Shown in pieces: positions 8,479-16,108 of a DNA stretch of 64,000 bases. The notes beneath the pieces were generated by a model that saw only the letters and a program-made list of their open reading frames with translations, had not been told where the DNA came from and ran no database searches. The position numbers were made by a program, and so were the translations under genes. Source of the DNA: Lachnospiraceae bacterium (GTDB lineage: Bacteria > Bacillota > Clostridia > Lachnospirales > Lachnospiraceae); NCBI GenBank assembly GCA_015258065.1, contig JABZIZ010000007.1, positions 47,739-111,738 of the forward strand, read 5' to 3'. How positions within the stretch are numbered: position 1 is the first letter of the stretch; the number at the start of each line of letters is the position of its first letter.

Positions 8479-8543
8479 ACCTCCGCACATCCCACCGCTG
8501 CCCGCTGTGCAAGCACGCGGGCGGCGGTGGGATGTGCGGAGGT
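8479..8543. repeat. Long hairpin, 20-bp perfect outer stem plus inner stem
   Basis: Bases 8479-8498 pair perfectly with 8524-8543. The helix continues through one G-T pair and six G-C pairs (499-505 with 517-523) to a small terminal stem-loop around 8507-8516. It begins 13 bases past the dgt stop codon on the transcribed strand. No T-tract follows. Confidence 0.85.
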
Positions 8544-8556
8544 GCCTGGCTCGTTA

Positions 8557-9564
8557 TCAGTACACGTTCCAGCTTTTGGGGATGAAGAGTTTTTCGTAGG
8601 TCATGATAGCGAAGTGGTCGGTCATGCCGGAGATGTAGTCACAGGTGATTCGTTCTTTGGGTTCGCCGTTTGCAATCATTTGTTTCATGTGTTCGGGGAC
8701 GAGGTCGATGTGGCCGAGGAAGTATTCATAGAGGGTCTTTACCATGTCCTGGGCCTTTCCTTCTTCCGATTTGGCGACGGCGTTGGTATATACTGCACGA
8801 AACATATACTTCCGCAGTTCCATGAAGCTGTCCCAGACCGTGCTTTCCATTGTGATGTCGTTTTTGCCGGTGCTTTTTTCCACAATGGAATGGATGATGG
8901 TATCCAGCCAGTCCTCTTTCGTTCTGCCAAGTACCTTTACGATTTCCGAAGGGAGATCCTCCATGGTCAGAATTCCTCCCCGGATGGCATCATCGAAGTC
9001 ATGATGGATATAAGCGATTTTGTCGGAGAGTCGGACGATTCTCCCCTCCAGAGTGGCAGGCATCAGTTCCAGTTCATGATTTAAAATCCCGTCTTTTACC
9101 TCGACGGTGAGATTCAGTCCCCTTCCCTCTTTTTCCAGCTTTTCCACGATTCGAAGGCTTTGTTCGTTGTGTCTGAAACCGAAGGGGCAGATTTCGTTCA
9201 GTGCCCTTTCTCCCGCATGTCCAAAGGGGGTATGGCCAAGGTCGTGCCCAAGGGCTATGGCCTCTACGAGGTCCTCATTGAGTTTGAGTGCTCTGGCAAT
9301 GGTTCGCGCATTCTGCGCCACTTCCAGAGAATGCGTCATCCTTGTGCGGTAATGGTCTCCGTTGGGCGTTAAAAAAACCTGGGTCTTATCCTTCAATCTG
9401 CGAAAGGATTTGGAATACAGAATCCGATCCCGATCCCTTTGATAAACAGGTCGGATATCGCACTGTGGCTCCTTCCGCTCTCTTCCCTTTGACTCTGAGG
9501 ATTTGGATGCAAAGACGGAGAGCGTCTGCTTCTCTCTTTTTTCCAGTTCTTCTCGAATCTTCAT
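8557..9564 (-). CDS. dgt: dGTPase-like deoxynucleotide triphosphohydrolase
   Basis: The 335-residue protein is a member of the Dgt family, HD-domain metalloenzymes that cleave dNTPs to a nucleoside and triphosphate. Visible features are RDRDRILYSKSFRRLKDKTQVF (with R44-Q62 typical of Dgt), His78 in THSLEV and the HD pair His107-Asp108 in LGHDLGHTPFGH. The ribosome binding site before the ATG at 9562-9564 is poor, yet the N-terminus MKIREELEKREKQTLS agrees with the family. In many Clostridia dgt immediately precedes dnaG; here a palindromic block separates them. Confidence 0.95.
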   Translation of the reverse strand: MKIREELEKREKQTLSVFASKSSESKGRERKEPQCDIRPVYQRDRDRILYSKSFRRLKDKTQVFLTPNGDHYRTRMTHSLEVAQNARTIARALKLNEDLVEAIALGHDLGHTPFGHAGERALNEICPFGFRHNEQSLRIVEKLEKEGRGLNLTVEVKDGILNHELELMPATLEGRIVRLSDKIAYIHHDFDDAIRGGILTMEDLPSEIVKVLGRTKEDWLDTIIHSIVEKSTGKNDITMESTVWDSFMELRKYMFRAVYTNAVAKSEEGKAQDMVKTLYEYFLGHIDLVPEHMKQMIANGEPKERITCDYISGMTDHFAIMTYEKLFIPKSWNVY

Positions 9565-9610
9565 ACTGTATTATTCGGTACCGAAGTGTCCATTCCTTTT
9601 TTTGAAACCG

Positions 9611-9913
9611 CTATTTCCAGTTCTTTTGCTCGAACTGCTCCTGAATCCACCGGATTGCCTGGTCAAACCCCTCCTCGGAAATTTCAAAGGTCGCGCTCGT
9701 TTTCTCTTCCTCCGGTGTCCTGGCGTAGGCATAGGGTTCTTTCCAGACGGTAGCCAAAAGCACCGCCGGGCTTCTCTTCTCCGGCGGTGTAAAAAAAACA
9801 TTTTCCAGAGGCTCCCTGGCGAGGCGGTATCTCATTCCCTCACAGCTGCCAAAATAAGCCTCTCCGTATTCATAATGCGTCAGATTAAAAAACTCTGCCT
9901 TTTCAATTGCCAT
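9611..9913 (-). CDS. Small conserved hypothetical protein
   Basis: I do not recognise a named domain in this 100-residue soluble protein. It begins MAIEKAEFFNLTHYEYG, has no signal peptide or membrane segment, and ends in a charged, probably helical stretch. An AAGGA ribosome binding site precedes the start. It lies 8 bases after the DUF6465-like gene and 46 bases before dgt, so it is probably co-transcribed with both. Confidence 0.7.
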   Translation of the reverse strand: MAIEKAEFFNLTHYEYGEAYFGSCEGMRYRLAREPLENVFFTPPEKRSPAVLLATVWKEPYAYARTPEEEKTSATFEISEEGFDQAIRWIQEQFEQKNWK

Positions 9914-9921
9914 GCTGTTCC

Positions 9922-10503
9922 TTAAAAGCCCACTTTCCCCGTTTCTTTCTGATTCACGACATAGTAAGCCACCTTTTCCTCCGGCTTTAAATAAACCTGT
10001 AAGGAACGAATCTCCGTCTGGGCATAACCTTTCTTCTGCAGGTCTTCATATACCCTCGTTTCAATATCGCTCATTCTGACTTCACAGTCTCCGTATTGCA
10101 GGAAAAATTCTTTCTTCGCCGCCGCACGCATCGCCTGTCCTGCCAGGTTTCTTCCGACGTTCTGTGCGGTTTTGGCTGCTATGCGAGACTGTTTTCTGAC
10201 TGCCTTGGCCGCAGGAGCCGCAGCCTTTTTTACTCCCTCCAGGTAGGGAGAAGCCACATGCAAGGCCTTGTCCTTCGCTGCCTGAAGAGCGGGAGTTGCC
10301 GTGTCTTTGGCTGCCTGAAAGGCAGGAGTCGCCGCATCTTTTGCCGCCTGAAGGGCGGGAGCGGCTGCTTCCTTTGCTGCCTGAAGCGCCGGAGTGGCTG
10401 CTTCCCTGACCGTATGGACCGCCGTTTTCATATAAGGAGTCGCCTTATTGGAAACGTCTTCTACAAATTCCTTAATTCTATCACCAGCTTCACTGCTTCC
10501 CAT
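9922..10503 (-). CDS. DUF6465-like protein with alanine-rich 11-residue repeats
   Basis: The 193-residue product starts at the ATG at 10501-10503, which follows a strong GAGGGGAGAAG site; an upstream in-frame TTG is less likely. Residues 34-80 hold about four 11-residue repeats of the form AATPALQAAKD. Such repeats can form amphipathic helices like those of LEA or apolipoprotein-type proteins. The last 60 residues (FFLQYGDCEVRMSDIE ... VAYYVVNQ) resemble the DUF6465 domain of Lachnospiraceae proteins, whose function is unknown. There is no signal peptide. Confidence 0.75.
   Translation of the reverse strand: MGSSEAGDRIKEFVEDVSNKATPYMKTAVHTVREAATPALQAAKEAAAPALQAAKDAATPAFQAAKDTATPALQAAKDKALHVASPYLEGVKKAAAPAAKAVRKQSRIAAKTAQNVGRNLAGQAMRAAAKKEFFLQYGDCEVRMSDIETRVYEDLQKKGYAQTEIRSLQVYLKPEEKVAYYVVNQKETGKVGF
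10264..10404 (-). repeat. 33-bp in-frame tandem repeats (AATPALQAAKD units)
   Basis: Roughly four copies of a 33-base unit encode consecutive 11-residue alanine-rich segments in the DUF6465-like gene. The copies differ mainly at third positions, which suggests the repeat is kept at protein level. Confidence 0.8.
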
Positions 10504-10583
10504 CTCTCTTCTCCCCTCTTCGCCGACACCTGGGCGGTTCTTGCCCGGATTGAAATCTCTTTGGTTCAATCAAATCTCTTTGT

Positions 10584-11279
10584 TTAGATTTCGTTGTTTT
10601 CCTCTCCGTAAGTGATCACATGTGTGGTGAATTCCAGCCCCGGCATGCAGGCGGCCATATCCTTACGGATCCTCTCGAGTGCTTCCAGCCTCATTTCTAC
10701 CGAGGTGTTTGCATTTCCCTGAATAATGAAGATGGCGTTCTTCGTGTGGTCGTCAAATTTGTAATTCTCTCCGTCACGCACATCAATCCAAGCCATGATG
10801 CCTTTTTTATCCTTATAGACATAGTCCGTCTCTGCTACGAATTTTTCCGGAGCCAGGATCGGATAAAACACATCCTCCTTCTTACTGACGGTGAAACAGA
10901 TTTCCTCGTCTATTTTATCGAAATCGTGTCCGCCGATCGCCAGGAAGGAGCGGAGCGTTTCCACATTATAAATATCTACAATGCTGTTGATGTTTGGCAA
11001 AGAACCACGGCGCTTCACATTTTGAATCAGCGCAATGGCGGTCGGCGGGTTTTTCTTGGCACTGCGTCCGACTGCTGTAATGGAATCCCGGTATCCCTGG
11101 TTCACCGGATGTTTGGCTGCTTCCTCAACGTCACAACCGAGGGCCCATTCTTCCATCTTCTTTCTTTCATCCAGAAAAGCATCCGTCAGCTTCGCTGCGG
11201 GATCTACATTTTTGGCCAGTGCCAGAACGATGCTTTTCTTTCCCAAATCCGCAATGCTCTTATCGACAATAATCTTCAT
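10584..11279 (-). CDS. B3/4-domain protein (first of a tandem pair)
   Basis: The 231-residue protein resembles stand-alone copies of the B3/B4 domain, which in phenylalanyl-tRNA synthetase beta subunits hydrolyses mischarged Tyr-tRNA. Seen are a helical N-terminal part, then RDSITAVGRSAKKNPPTAIA and the LPNINSIVDIYNVETL segment characteristic of this fold. A GGGGG ribosome binding site places the start at the ATG at 11277-11279. A trans-editing or amino-acid-sensing role is inference. The next upstream gene is a second member of the same family. Confidence 0.8.
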   Translation of the reverse strand: MKIIVDKSIADLGKKSIVLALAKNVDPAAKLTDAFLDERKKMEEWALGCDVEEAAKHPVNQGYRDSITAVGRSAKKNPPTAIALIQNVKRRGSLPNINSIVDIYNVETLRSFLAIGGHDFDKIDEEICFTVSKKEDVFYPILAPEKFVAETDYVYKDKKGIMAWIDVRDGENYKFDDHTKNAIFIIQGNANTSVEMRLEALERIRKDMAACMPGLEFTTHVITYGEENNEI

Positions 11280-11329
11280 GTTTCCCCCTGTTCTTCCCCT
11301 TTGCCCGACCACGACTCCCGCAAGATCCC

Positions 11330-12055
11330 TTATTCTTCCAGATCCGCTTCTCTATGGTTGATGTCAATGATTTGCTTCTGCATGACCTTCGCCCCGACAT
11401 AGCGGGAAAGCAGCTCTGCCAGCTCATCCACTGCCGTCTGCAGTTCGTTTACACGATCCTTTTCGATGCACTCCATCGCAATAAATTCTCTGGTCGTTTC
11501 GTCCGTGACCTCGGTGCGCTTTCCATCTCTCCAGTTCCAGCATCTGCAGATCACGCCGGCCTGATCATAATAGGCAATTTCTCCGGGAAGCGGCGGTTCC
11601 ATTTTATCGGACCCGATCGGGAAGAATTCCTCTCCTCCCTTCATCACGCCCAGATGAAGATCTCCCTCAATGGCATCCAGATTTTCCGCGCCGATCGGAA
11701 ACGCATACTTGAGTGAGATGGCATTGGTGATGTCCACCGTCGGCGCAATCGTACCGACCGGCGTTTCCTTCAGCACCCGCTTCAGAAGTGCCTCCAGTGA
11801 ACACCTTGCGCCCTTCTTGGTCGGAAATTTGGAATATGCTTCTCTCCAGGCCTTTACCACCTCATTTTCGGAAATCGGCTCATTCGGGACAAATCGTTTG
11901 GCATCTTCATTGGCCTCTTTTAAAATGGATTCAATTTCCTTGCTTCTTGCCGCATCCAGGACGGCAGCTTCCTGTACTTCCTTCACGCTCAGGATCGCGA
12001 TGCTCGCCTCCGGAAAAATCTTCCAAAATTCTTCATCTGTCACAAACTTCTTCAT
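11330..12055 (-). CDS. B3/4-domain protein (second of a tandem pair)
   Basis: This 241-residue protein has the same domain as its neighbour: EVVKAWREAYSKFPTKKGARCSLEALLKRV is followed by the TVDITNAISLKYAFPIGAENLD segment that lines the B3/4 pocket. The two proteins are clearly diverged, so this is not a recent duplication. The ATG at 12053-12055 with GGAGG seven bases upstream is chosen over one seven codons earlier. It lies 50 bases upstream of the first copy. The substrate is unknown. Confidence 0.8.
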   Translation of the reverse strand: MKKFVTDEEFWKIFPEASIAILSVKEVQEAAVLDAARSKEIESILKEANEDAKRFVPNEPISENEVVKAWREAYSKFPTKKGARCSLEALLKRVLKETPVGTIAPTVDITNAISLKYAFPIGAENLDAIEGDLHLGVMKGGEEFFPIGSDKMEPPLPGEIAYYDQAGVICRCWNWRDGKRTEVTDETTREFIAMECIEKDRVNELQTAVDELAELLSRYVGAKVMQKQIIDINHREADLEE

Positions 12056-12072
12056 GTCGTGTCCTCCATTCT

Positions 12073-12555
12073 TCATTCGTTCTCATCCGGCCGCAGAAGG
12101 TGCAGGCCTTTTTCATATCGAACATGGGAATCATCCGTCACCACCTTGTATGCACGGACGGAAAACAACTTTTCCTGTTCCGCGGAAGAGGCAGGCTCCG
12201 GATCAAGCACTTCCAGAACAATATAGAGGTATTGCACCTCTGAAATCGGGATCTTCCTGGTAATCCGACGTGCTCCAAACTTCCTTTGCACCGCTTTGAA
12301 ATAGGAGTCCCGATCCGTCCCTTCCTGTCTGCATCTTTTAAGGTCGTGGTTCGTCTTTTCCAGAAACGCCTCTCCTTCGTTCACTGCACGGTAATAAGAA
12401 TCCATGCGAAGCTGCAAAATCCTGCTCCTCTTGTCATCCGCCCTGGCTCCTACCACACAAAGAACAGAAAAGCAGGTTAAACACAGCGTCAGAATCACCA
12501 GCATAATCGATGCCGTCCCGATATGCAGATGGTACCCGTAAGAAGATTGATTCAT
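12073..12555 (-). CDS. Single-pass membrane protein, pilus-associated hypothetical
   Basis: The 160-residue product has one N-terminal hydrophobic segment (about residues 15-36) followed by a soluble domain, the shape of PilX-like minor pilus proteins or secretion accessory proteins. No clear prepilin peptidase site is visible. I cannot name a family with confidence. It lies downstream of the pilus-like genes, but a good promoter (12586-12614) lies between, so it may begin the transcript that continues into the B3/4 genes, 17 bases further on. Confidence 0.65.
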   Translation of the reverse strand: MNQSSYGYHLHIGTASIMLVILTLCLTCFSVLCVVGARADDKRSRILQLRMDSYYRAVNEGEAFLEKTNHDLKRCRQEGTDRDSYFKAVQRKFGARRITRKIPISEVQYLYIVLEVLDPEPASSAEQEKLFSVRAYKVVTDDSHVRYEKGLHLLRPDENE

Positions 12556-12585
12556 TTCAATATTCCAAAGTTTACATGTATGTAC

Positions 12586-12614
12586 AGCATAAGTTCCACC
12601 CCTTCCCTTGTCAA
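12586..12614 (-). promoter_or_regulatory. Sigma-A type promoter before the 160-residue membrane protein
   Basis: Reading leftward, TTGACA (12614-12609) is separated by 17 bases from TATGCT (12591-12586). The -35 box overlaps the stop codon of the pseudopilin-like gene. Confidence 0.5.
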
Positions 12615-13111
12615 GGAAGATATTTCCTGAGAACCAGCTTCTCCAGAATCCTACGATGCGCCTGATCAGGGCGATTTTTCTGAACTTTGATCTCTCCGAT
12701 CAGAAACTCTCCCCTTCTTCTCACCACCAGAGTGACGCAGAAAAGCGCTTCTTTTTGAGGAGATAATCGCCCCTTTTCATCATAATAATAAATCCAACCT
12801 TGCTTTGCGGAAGGCGGGCGCCCTGCTCCTGCCATGCACGGATCAAAAGCTGCCGTGTACGGGTGAAAAGGCAGGTCCTCACCTCCTGTCATGCACCTGT
12901 TCAAAAGCTCCGGATTCCCCTCCGAAGCGTAAAAGCTCTCCGCTGCTTTCTGTGCCAGCATGAGTGCCTGTGTCCGGTCGGACGTTCCCTGCGAAATCCG
13001 GTATGCTCCTGCAAAAACACGCACATAAATCGTCGCGGACAGAGCAAAAAAGAGGATCACCAAAATCAGCTCCATCAGGATCAGTGAAGTTTTCGAATGT
13101 CCCTCCCTCAT
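12611..13111 (-). CDS. Pseudopilin-like membrane protein
   Basis: The 166-residue product begins MREGHSKTSLILMELILVILFFALSA, which has the hydrophobic helix and the glutamate five residues into it that are typical of type II pseudopilins. The expected Gly-Phe cleavage site is replaced by Lys-Thr-Ser-Leu, so processing is uncertain. The rest is a small soluble domain with an RRRGEFLIGEIKV strand region. It starts at 13111, overlapping nothing and 7 bases after the DUF4860 gene. Confidence 0.6.
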   Translation of the reverse strand: MREGHSKTSLILMELILVILFFALSATIYVRVFAGAYRISQGTSDRTQALMLAQKAAESFYASEGNPELLNRCMTGGEDLPFHPYTAAFDPCMAGAGRPPSAKQGWIYYYDEKGRLSPQKEALFCVTLVVRRRGEFLIGEIKVQKNRPDQAHRRILEKLVLRKYLP

Positions 13112-13118
13112 TTCGTTT

Positions 13119-13613
13119 CTACCTCGCATGCCTTGAGATGATGAGGGAAATCTCTTCCCCGTCCCGTGTCCATACGCACAGGTTGACATGGCCTTCCCGT
13201 ATCTCCCTGATCTGTAATTCCTTTAATTCCAGAATCTTCTTTCCCGCATCTGCGCTCATCTTCTCCCCCGTCCTCGCAAAAAGTTCCATCAAAAACCCGT
13301 CCTTGGTATAGAGATAGGTGGTATAACCCGTTCCCTGATTGGTCTGTAAAAGAAGGAGCGCCTCCCGTTTGTCGATTCTTCCGCTTCGAATACAGCCCTG
13401 CTCATCGGCAGCCTGAAGCTTCTCCGTCAGATAGGCGCTGATCGTTCGCCTTTCATCATTCTGATTCATCCTCTTTGTATTCTTTTGATACACCGAAGCG
13501 CTCAAAGCGATCAGCAGGAGGGTGCAGGTGCCAAAAACCAGCAGCAACGTATAAGCAAAGATCGTATCGATATGAGACATCTTCTTTCGTTGTTCGATCC
13601 CCGATTGCTTCAT
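13119..13613 (-). CDS. DUF4860-like membrane protein of the pilus-like operon
   Basis: The 164-residue product has one N-terminal transmembrane helix (about 18-42) that opens MSHIDTIFAYTLLLVFG, resembling the DUF4860 family found next to type II secretion or type IV pilus genes in Lachnospiraceae. The remainder is a small beta-rich domain. It overlaps the previous gene's stop codon by four bases, so the two are translationally coupled. Its function has not been assigned. Confidence 0.7.
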   Translation of the reverse strand: MKQSGIEQRKKMSHIDTIFAYTLLLVFGTCTLLLIALSASVYQKNTKRMNQNDERRTISAYLTEKLQAADEQGCIRSGRIDKREALLLLQTNQGTGYTTYLYTKDGFLMELFARTGEKMSADAGKKILELKELQIREIREGHVNLCVWTRDGEEISLIISRHAR

Positions 13614-13963
13614 TGGTTTTTCTTCCTTGATTTTTCCAAAACCGTTACATCCGGGTAGAGATTGGATGCCAGAGGCTGATAATCCACATAAAAAAAAGAT
13701 TCGTCATACGTCAGTCCATATCTCTTTTTCAAGTAGTCGAGACTGGGCGGGTACATGCCTTCTAACGCATAGCACTGTGCAATGTCCTTCTGCAGTGCGC
13801 GGATCAGACTCTTTTTCTGCTCCTGTCTGGTATACGTTTGAAACTGATATAGCGCCATCCAAAAGGCAAGCAGCAGAATCAGCCAGAGTGCCAAGTCTAA
13901 AAGATGGCAAAAAACTTCTCCTGCACGGTTCTCATTCTTTTTTCCAAACGAAATTCGATCCAT
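13610..13963 (-). CDS. Small membrane protein of the pilus-like operon
   Basis: This 117-residue protein has one transmembrane helix near residues 22-42 and a C-terminal segment with ALEGMYPPSLDYLKKRYGL, a pattern seen after the helix of many pseudopilins, where a peptide precedes a Pro-Pro turn. A classical prepilin leader is missing. It sits 7 bases after the GspF-like gene and overlaps the DUF4860 gene. A minor pilin-like role is inferred. Confidence 0.65.
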   Translation of the reverse strand: MDRISFGKKNENRAGEVFCHLLDLALWLILLLAFWMALYQFQTYTRQEQKKSLIRALQKDIAQCYALEGMYPPSLDYLKKRYGLTYDESFFYVDYQPLASNLYPDVTVLEKSRKKNQ

Positions 13964-13970
13964 TTCTTTC

Positions 13971-15029
13971 CTATCCGATTGCCGACATGATTCCCATTAA
14001 AGGCAAGAGAACAGACAGCAGAATCATCCCTACAATCAGGGAGAGCAGGATGATCAGCGTCGGTTCTAAAAACGATATCCAGTGATAAATCTTTCGTCCC
14101 GTCTCCTTGTCGTATTGCAGAGCGATCTGCGACAGGGCGGCGTCCATGGAGCCGGACTGAAATCCTGCCAAAAGAAGGCGGGTATAAAGGAGGGAAAAAA
14201 CCTCTGTTTTCTTCAAGGCATCCGGGAAATTGTCGCCTTCTTGCAGGTAACGTTTACATCCTGCGATTTTCTCCTGCATCTTTTTGTTTTCCACTAAGGT
14301 ATTCACCATTTCCAGCGCACGAAAGGTGTCCATCCCGCTGGAGAGCATGAGCGCCATGCCCTCTGCAAATCTTCCTGTTGCAATTTGCATGGCCAGGTTC
14401 CTTGTCGGTATGAATTTTTCCGCATGCCGAAGCAAAAAATGGTGACCGGACTGCGTTTTTACCAAAAAAAGCAGAAAGAGATTGGCGGCTCCCAGCCCCA
14501 GAATACAAAAGAGAAAAAATCTTCCGGAACGGGACCCGAAATGCATCAGGGAAGCGGAAAACGCATTCATCTCGGTGCCAAGAGAAGCAAAGACTTCTCC
14601 AAAGATGGGCAGCACCCTGGTGATTAACACCACAATAACCACAAACATCAAAAAGATCATGAGAAGAGGGTAACTCAGAGCCTCGGAAATGGTCTCTCTG
14701 AAGTCATCCTGCCTCGTATAATACCGGGTCAACTCATCCAGAACCGTATCCAGACTGCCGGCTTCTTCTCCCACCTCCACCATGTGACAGTAATAATCCG
14801 GAAACACTTGGCTGGCCTCCAGGGCGGTGTGCAGCCTTTCCCCGCGGGAGAGGACCTCCTTCATCCGCAGAAGGAGTTTTTTCCCCTCGCCGCTCTGCGT
14901 ATCCTCAAACAGAATGTTCACCCCTTCGTAAGGAGAGATGCCGCTTTTTAGAAGCATCGCCATCTGCATGCTGAACATGGCCAGCTCATGATCCGAAAGG
15001 ATCCTTCCCCTGCCTTTTCTTCTTCTCAT
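13971..15029 (-). CDS. Type II secretion / type IV pilus platform protein (GspF/PilC family)
   Basis: The 352-residue protein has two T2SF domains (about residues 12-135 and 215-340), each followed by hydrophobic segments. The LKSGISPYEGVNIL and LSSGMDTFRALEMV motifs are matching repeats of the family. It would form the inner-membrane platform on which a motor ATPase drives pilin assembly. No GspE/PilB ATPase, prepilin peptidase or standard major pilin lies nearby, so either these are elsewhere or the locus is a reduced system. Confidence 0.9.
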   Translation of the reverse strand: MRRRKGRGRILSDHELAMFSMQMAMLLKSGISPYEGVNILFEDTQSGEGKKLLLRMKEVLSRGERLHTALEASQVFPDYYCHMVEVGEEAGSLDTVLDELTRYYTRQDDFRETISEALSYPLLMIFLMFVVIVVLITRVLPIFGEVFASLGTEMNAFSASLMHFGSRSGRFFLFCILGLGAANLFLLFLVKTQSGHHFLLRHAEKFIPTRNLAMQIATGRFAEGMALMLSSGMDTFRALEMVNTLVENKKMQEKIAGCKRYLQEGDNFPDALKKTEVFSLLYTRLLLAGFQSGSMDAALSQIALQYDKETGRKIYHWISFLEPTLIILLSLIVGMILLSVLLPLMGIMSAIG

Positions 15030-15045
15030 TGTGCTTGCTCATCCT

Positions 15046-16014
15046 CTAATAAATGTATTTCAGCTTATAGTTGTCACCGTCTCCGATAAAGCGTTTGAGC
15101 TCCGCTTCACCGGAAGAAGCGGCAAAGGTGGGATCCATCAGCTCCCAGTTTACTCCGTCAAAGCGGATGACGCCGTTGACCCATCCGATGTTATCGACAT
15201 AGGAACTGATCCAGGCATGATAGGCTTCTCCGGCAAATCCCACCTCCATTCTGGTGGGAATTTTCTGTGACCGCAGCATGGCTGTCATCAAAGAGGAATA
15301 ATCCAGACAGATGCCCGTCCTGCTCTTCAAGGTCTCATCGGGATCGGGTAAGTATCCTGCCTGTACTTCTTCCGCCTTCTTTTCGTCGTAAGAGACCGTC
15401 TGGATGATGTAATTGTAGACATTGGATACCACATCCAAATCCGTATTGGCCGGTCTTGCCAGCTTTTTTGCCTGTTCCACACAGAGACTCTTCTGATCAA
15501 AATGCACATACTGATTCGGGACCAAAAAGGGAAGAAAAGCGTCCTTCAGCTTCACCTGCTCTTCTCCGGAGAGAACCATGGCATATTGGTTTTTGTCGAT
15601 GTTTTCATAAATCCCGAAAAGGTAATTTCCATCTCCTGCAGAAAGCGGAAAGACCTCTTTTTTTCCGTTTCCCAAAAGATCATAGGTGTAGGTCACCTCG
15701 TCTCTTCCTGTAATTTGCAGCTTTACCTTTTTGTTCTGTCCCGTATAGGCTGCGATTACATACCCCTCCTCCGCATTCGAATCATCGATTCTGGCATCCT
15801 GATTCGAAAAGCCCCTTTTCCCTTCCTCTTTCGGTTCGATACAGAAGGGCGTGTTGTCCCGCTTTCCCTTTCCCCCAGGAAGCGACCACTTCTTCTTCGC
15901 AGAGTCCTCTTTTGCACAAGAGATGAAAAAAAAGAGCATACACAGCAGGCAGGCGGATAAAATCATCCTCCTTTTTCTGTGTATCCTCTTTTGGATTTCC
16001 CTTTGCATCGTCAT
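15046..16014 (-). CDS. Transglutaminase-like lipoprotein
   Basis: The 322-residue protein has a lipoprotein signal with lipobox FFIS-Cys33, so it is anchored outside the membrane. A linker is followed by a papain-like transglutaminase-core domain with the Cys of GICLDYSSLM, the His of YHAWI and the Asp of MDPTF forming the catalytic triad. Such proteins act as peptidases or crosslinking enzymes in the envelope. It ends 16 bases before the GspF-like gene and may be co-transcribed with it. The substrate is unknown. Confidence 0.88.
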   Translation of the reverse strand: MTMQREIQKRIHRKRRMILSACLLCMLFFFISCAKEDSAKKKWSLPGGKGKRDNTPFCIEPKEEGKRGFSNQDARIDDSNAEEGYVIAAYTGQNKKVKLQITGRDEVTYTYDLLGNGKKEVFPLSAGDGNYLFGIYENIDKNQYAMVLSGEEQVKLKDAFLPFLVPNQYVHFDQKSLCVEQAKKLARPANTDLDVVSNVYNYIIQTVSYDEKKAEEVQAGYLPDPDETLKSRTGICLDYSSLMTAMLRSQKIPTRMEVGFAGEAYHAWISSYVDNIGWVNGVIRFDGVNWELMDPTFAASSGEAELKRFIGDGDNYKLKYIY

Positions 16015-16108
16015 GATTCCGGACCCCTTTTGTAGTATATCGGGTATCCTTTGTGAAATCTGAATCCGGTAAACGTCTCGATGCGCCTAAGAAAAGAATC
16101 CGGTTCTT

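Larger units (their letters stand above)
8226..8556. repeat. Palindromic, GC-rich repeat block between dgt and dnaG
   Basis: This 331-bp spacer splits an otherwise tight operon. It contains four direct copies of GAGCCAGGCCCG (starting at 8267, 8292, 8360 and 8386) and a fifth partial copy in inverted orientation (8544-8552). It also holds four hairpins in a row: 8315-8335, 8393-8460, 8461-8477 and 8479-8543. GCGACGCC and GCGACGAC motifs recur between them. None of the hairpins is followed by a T-tract, so they do not look like ordinary terminators. The composition is visibly richer in G+C than the flanking genes. I see no protein-coding evidence; the open frame into dnaG appears accidental. 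Confidence 0.85.

Noticed and set aside
8226..8516. Upstream in-frame extension of dnaG by about 97 residues
   Set aside because: The extension is encoded by palindromic repeats, has no family similarity and is preceded by no ribosome binding site. DnaG proteins begin at the equivalent of the ATG at 8223-8225.
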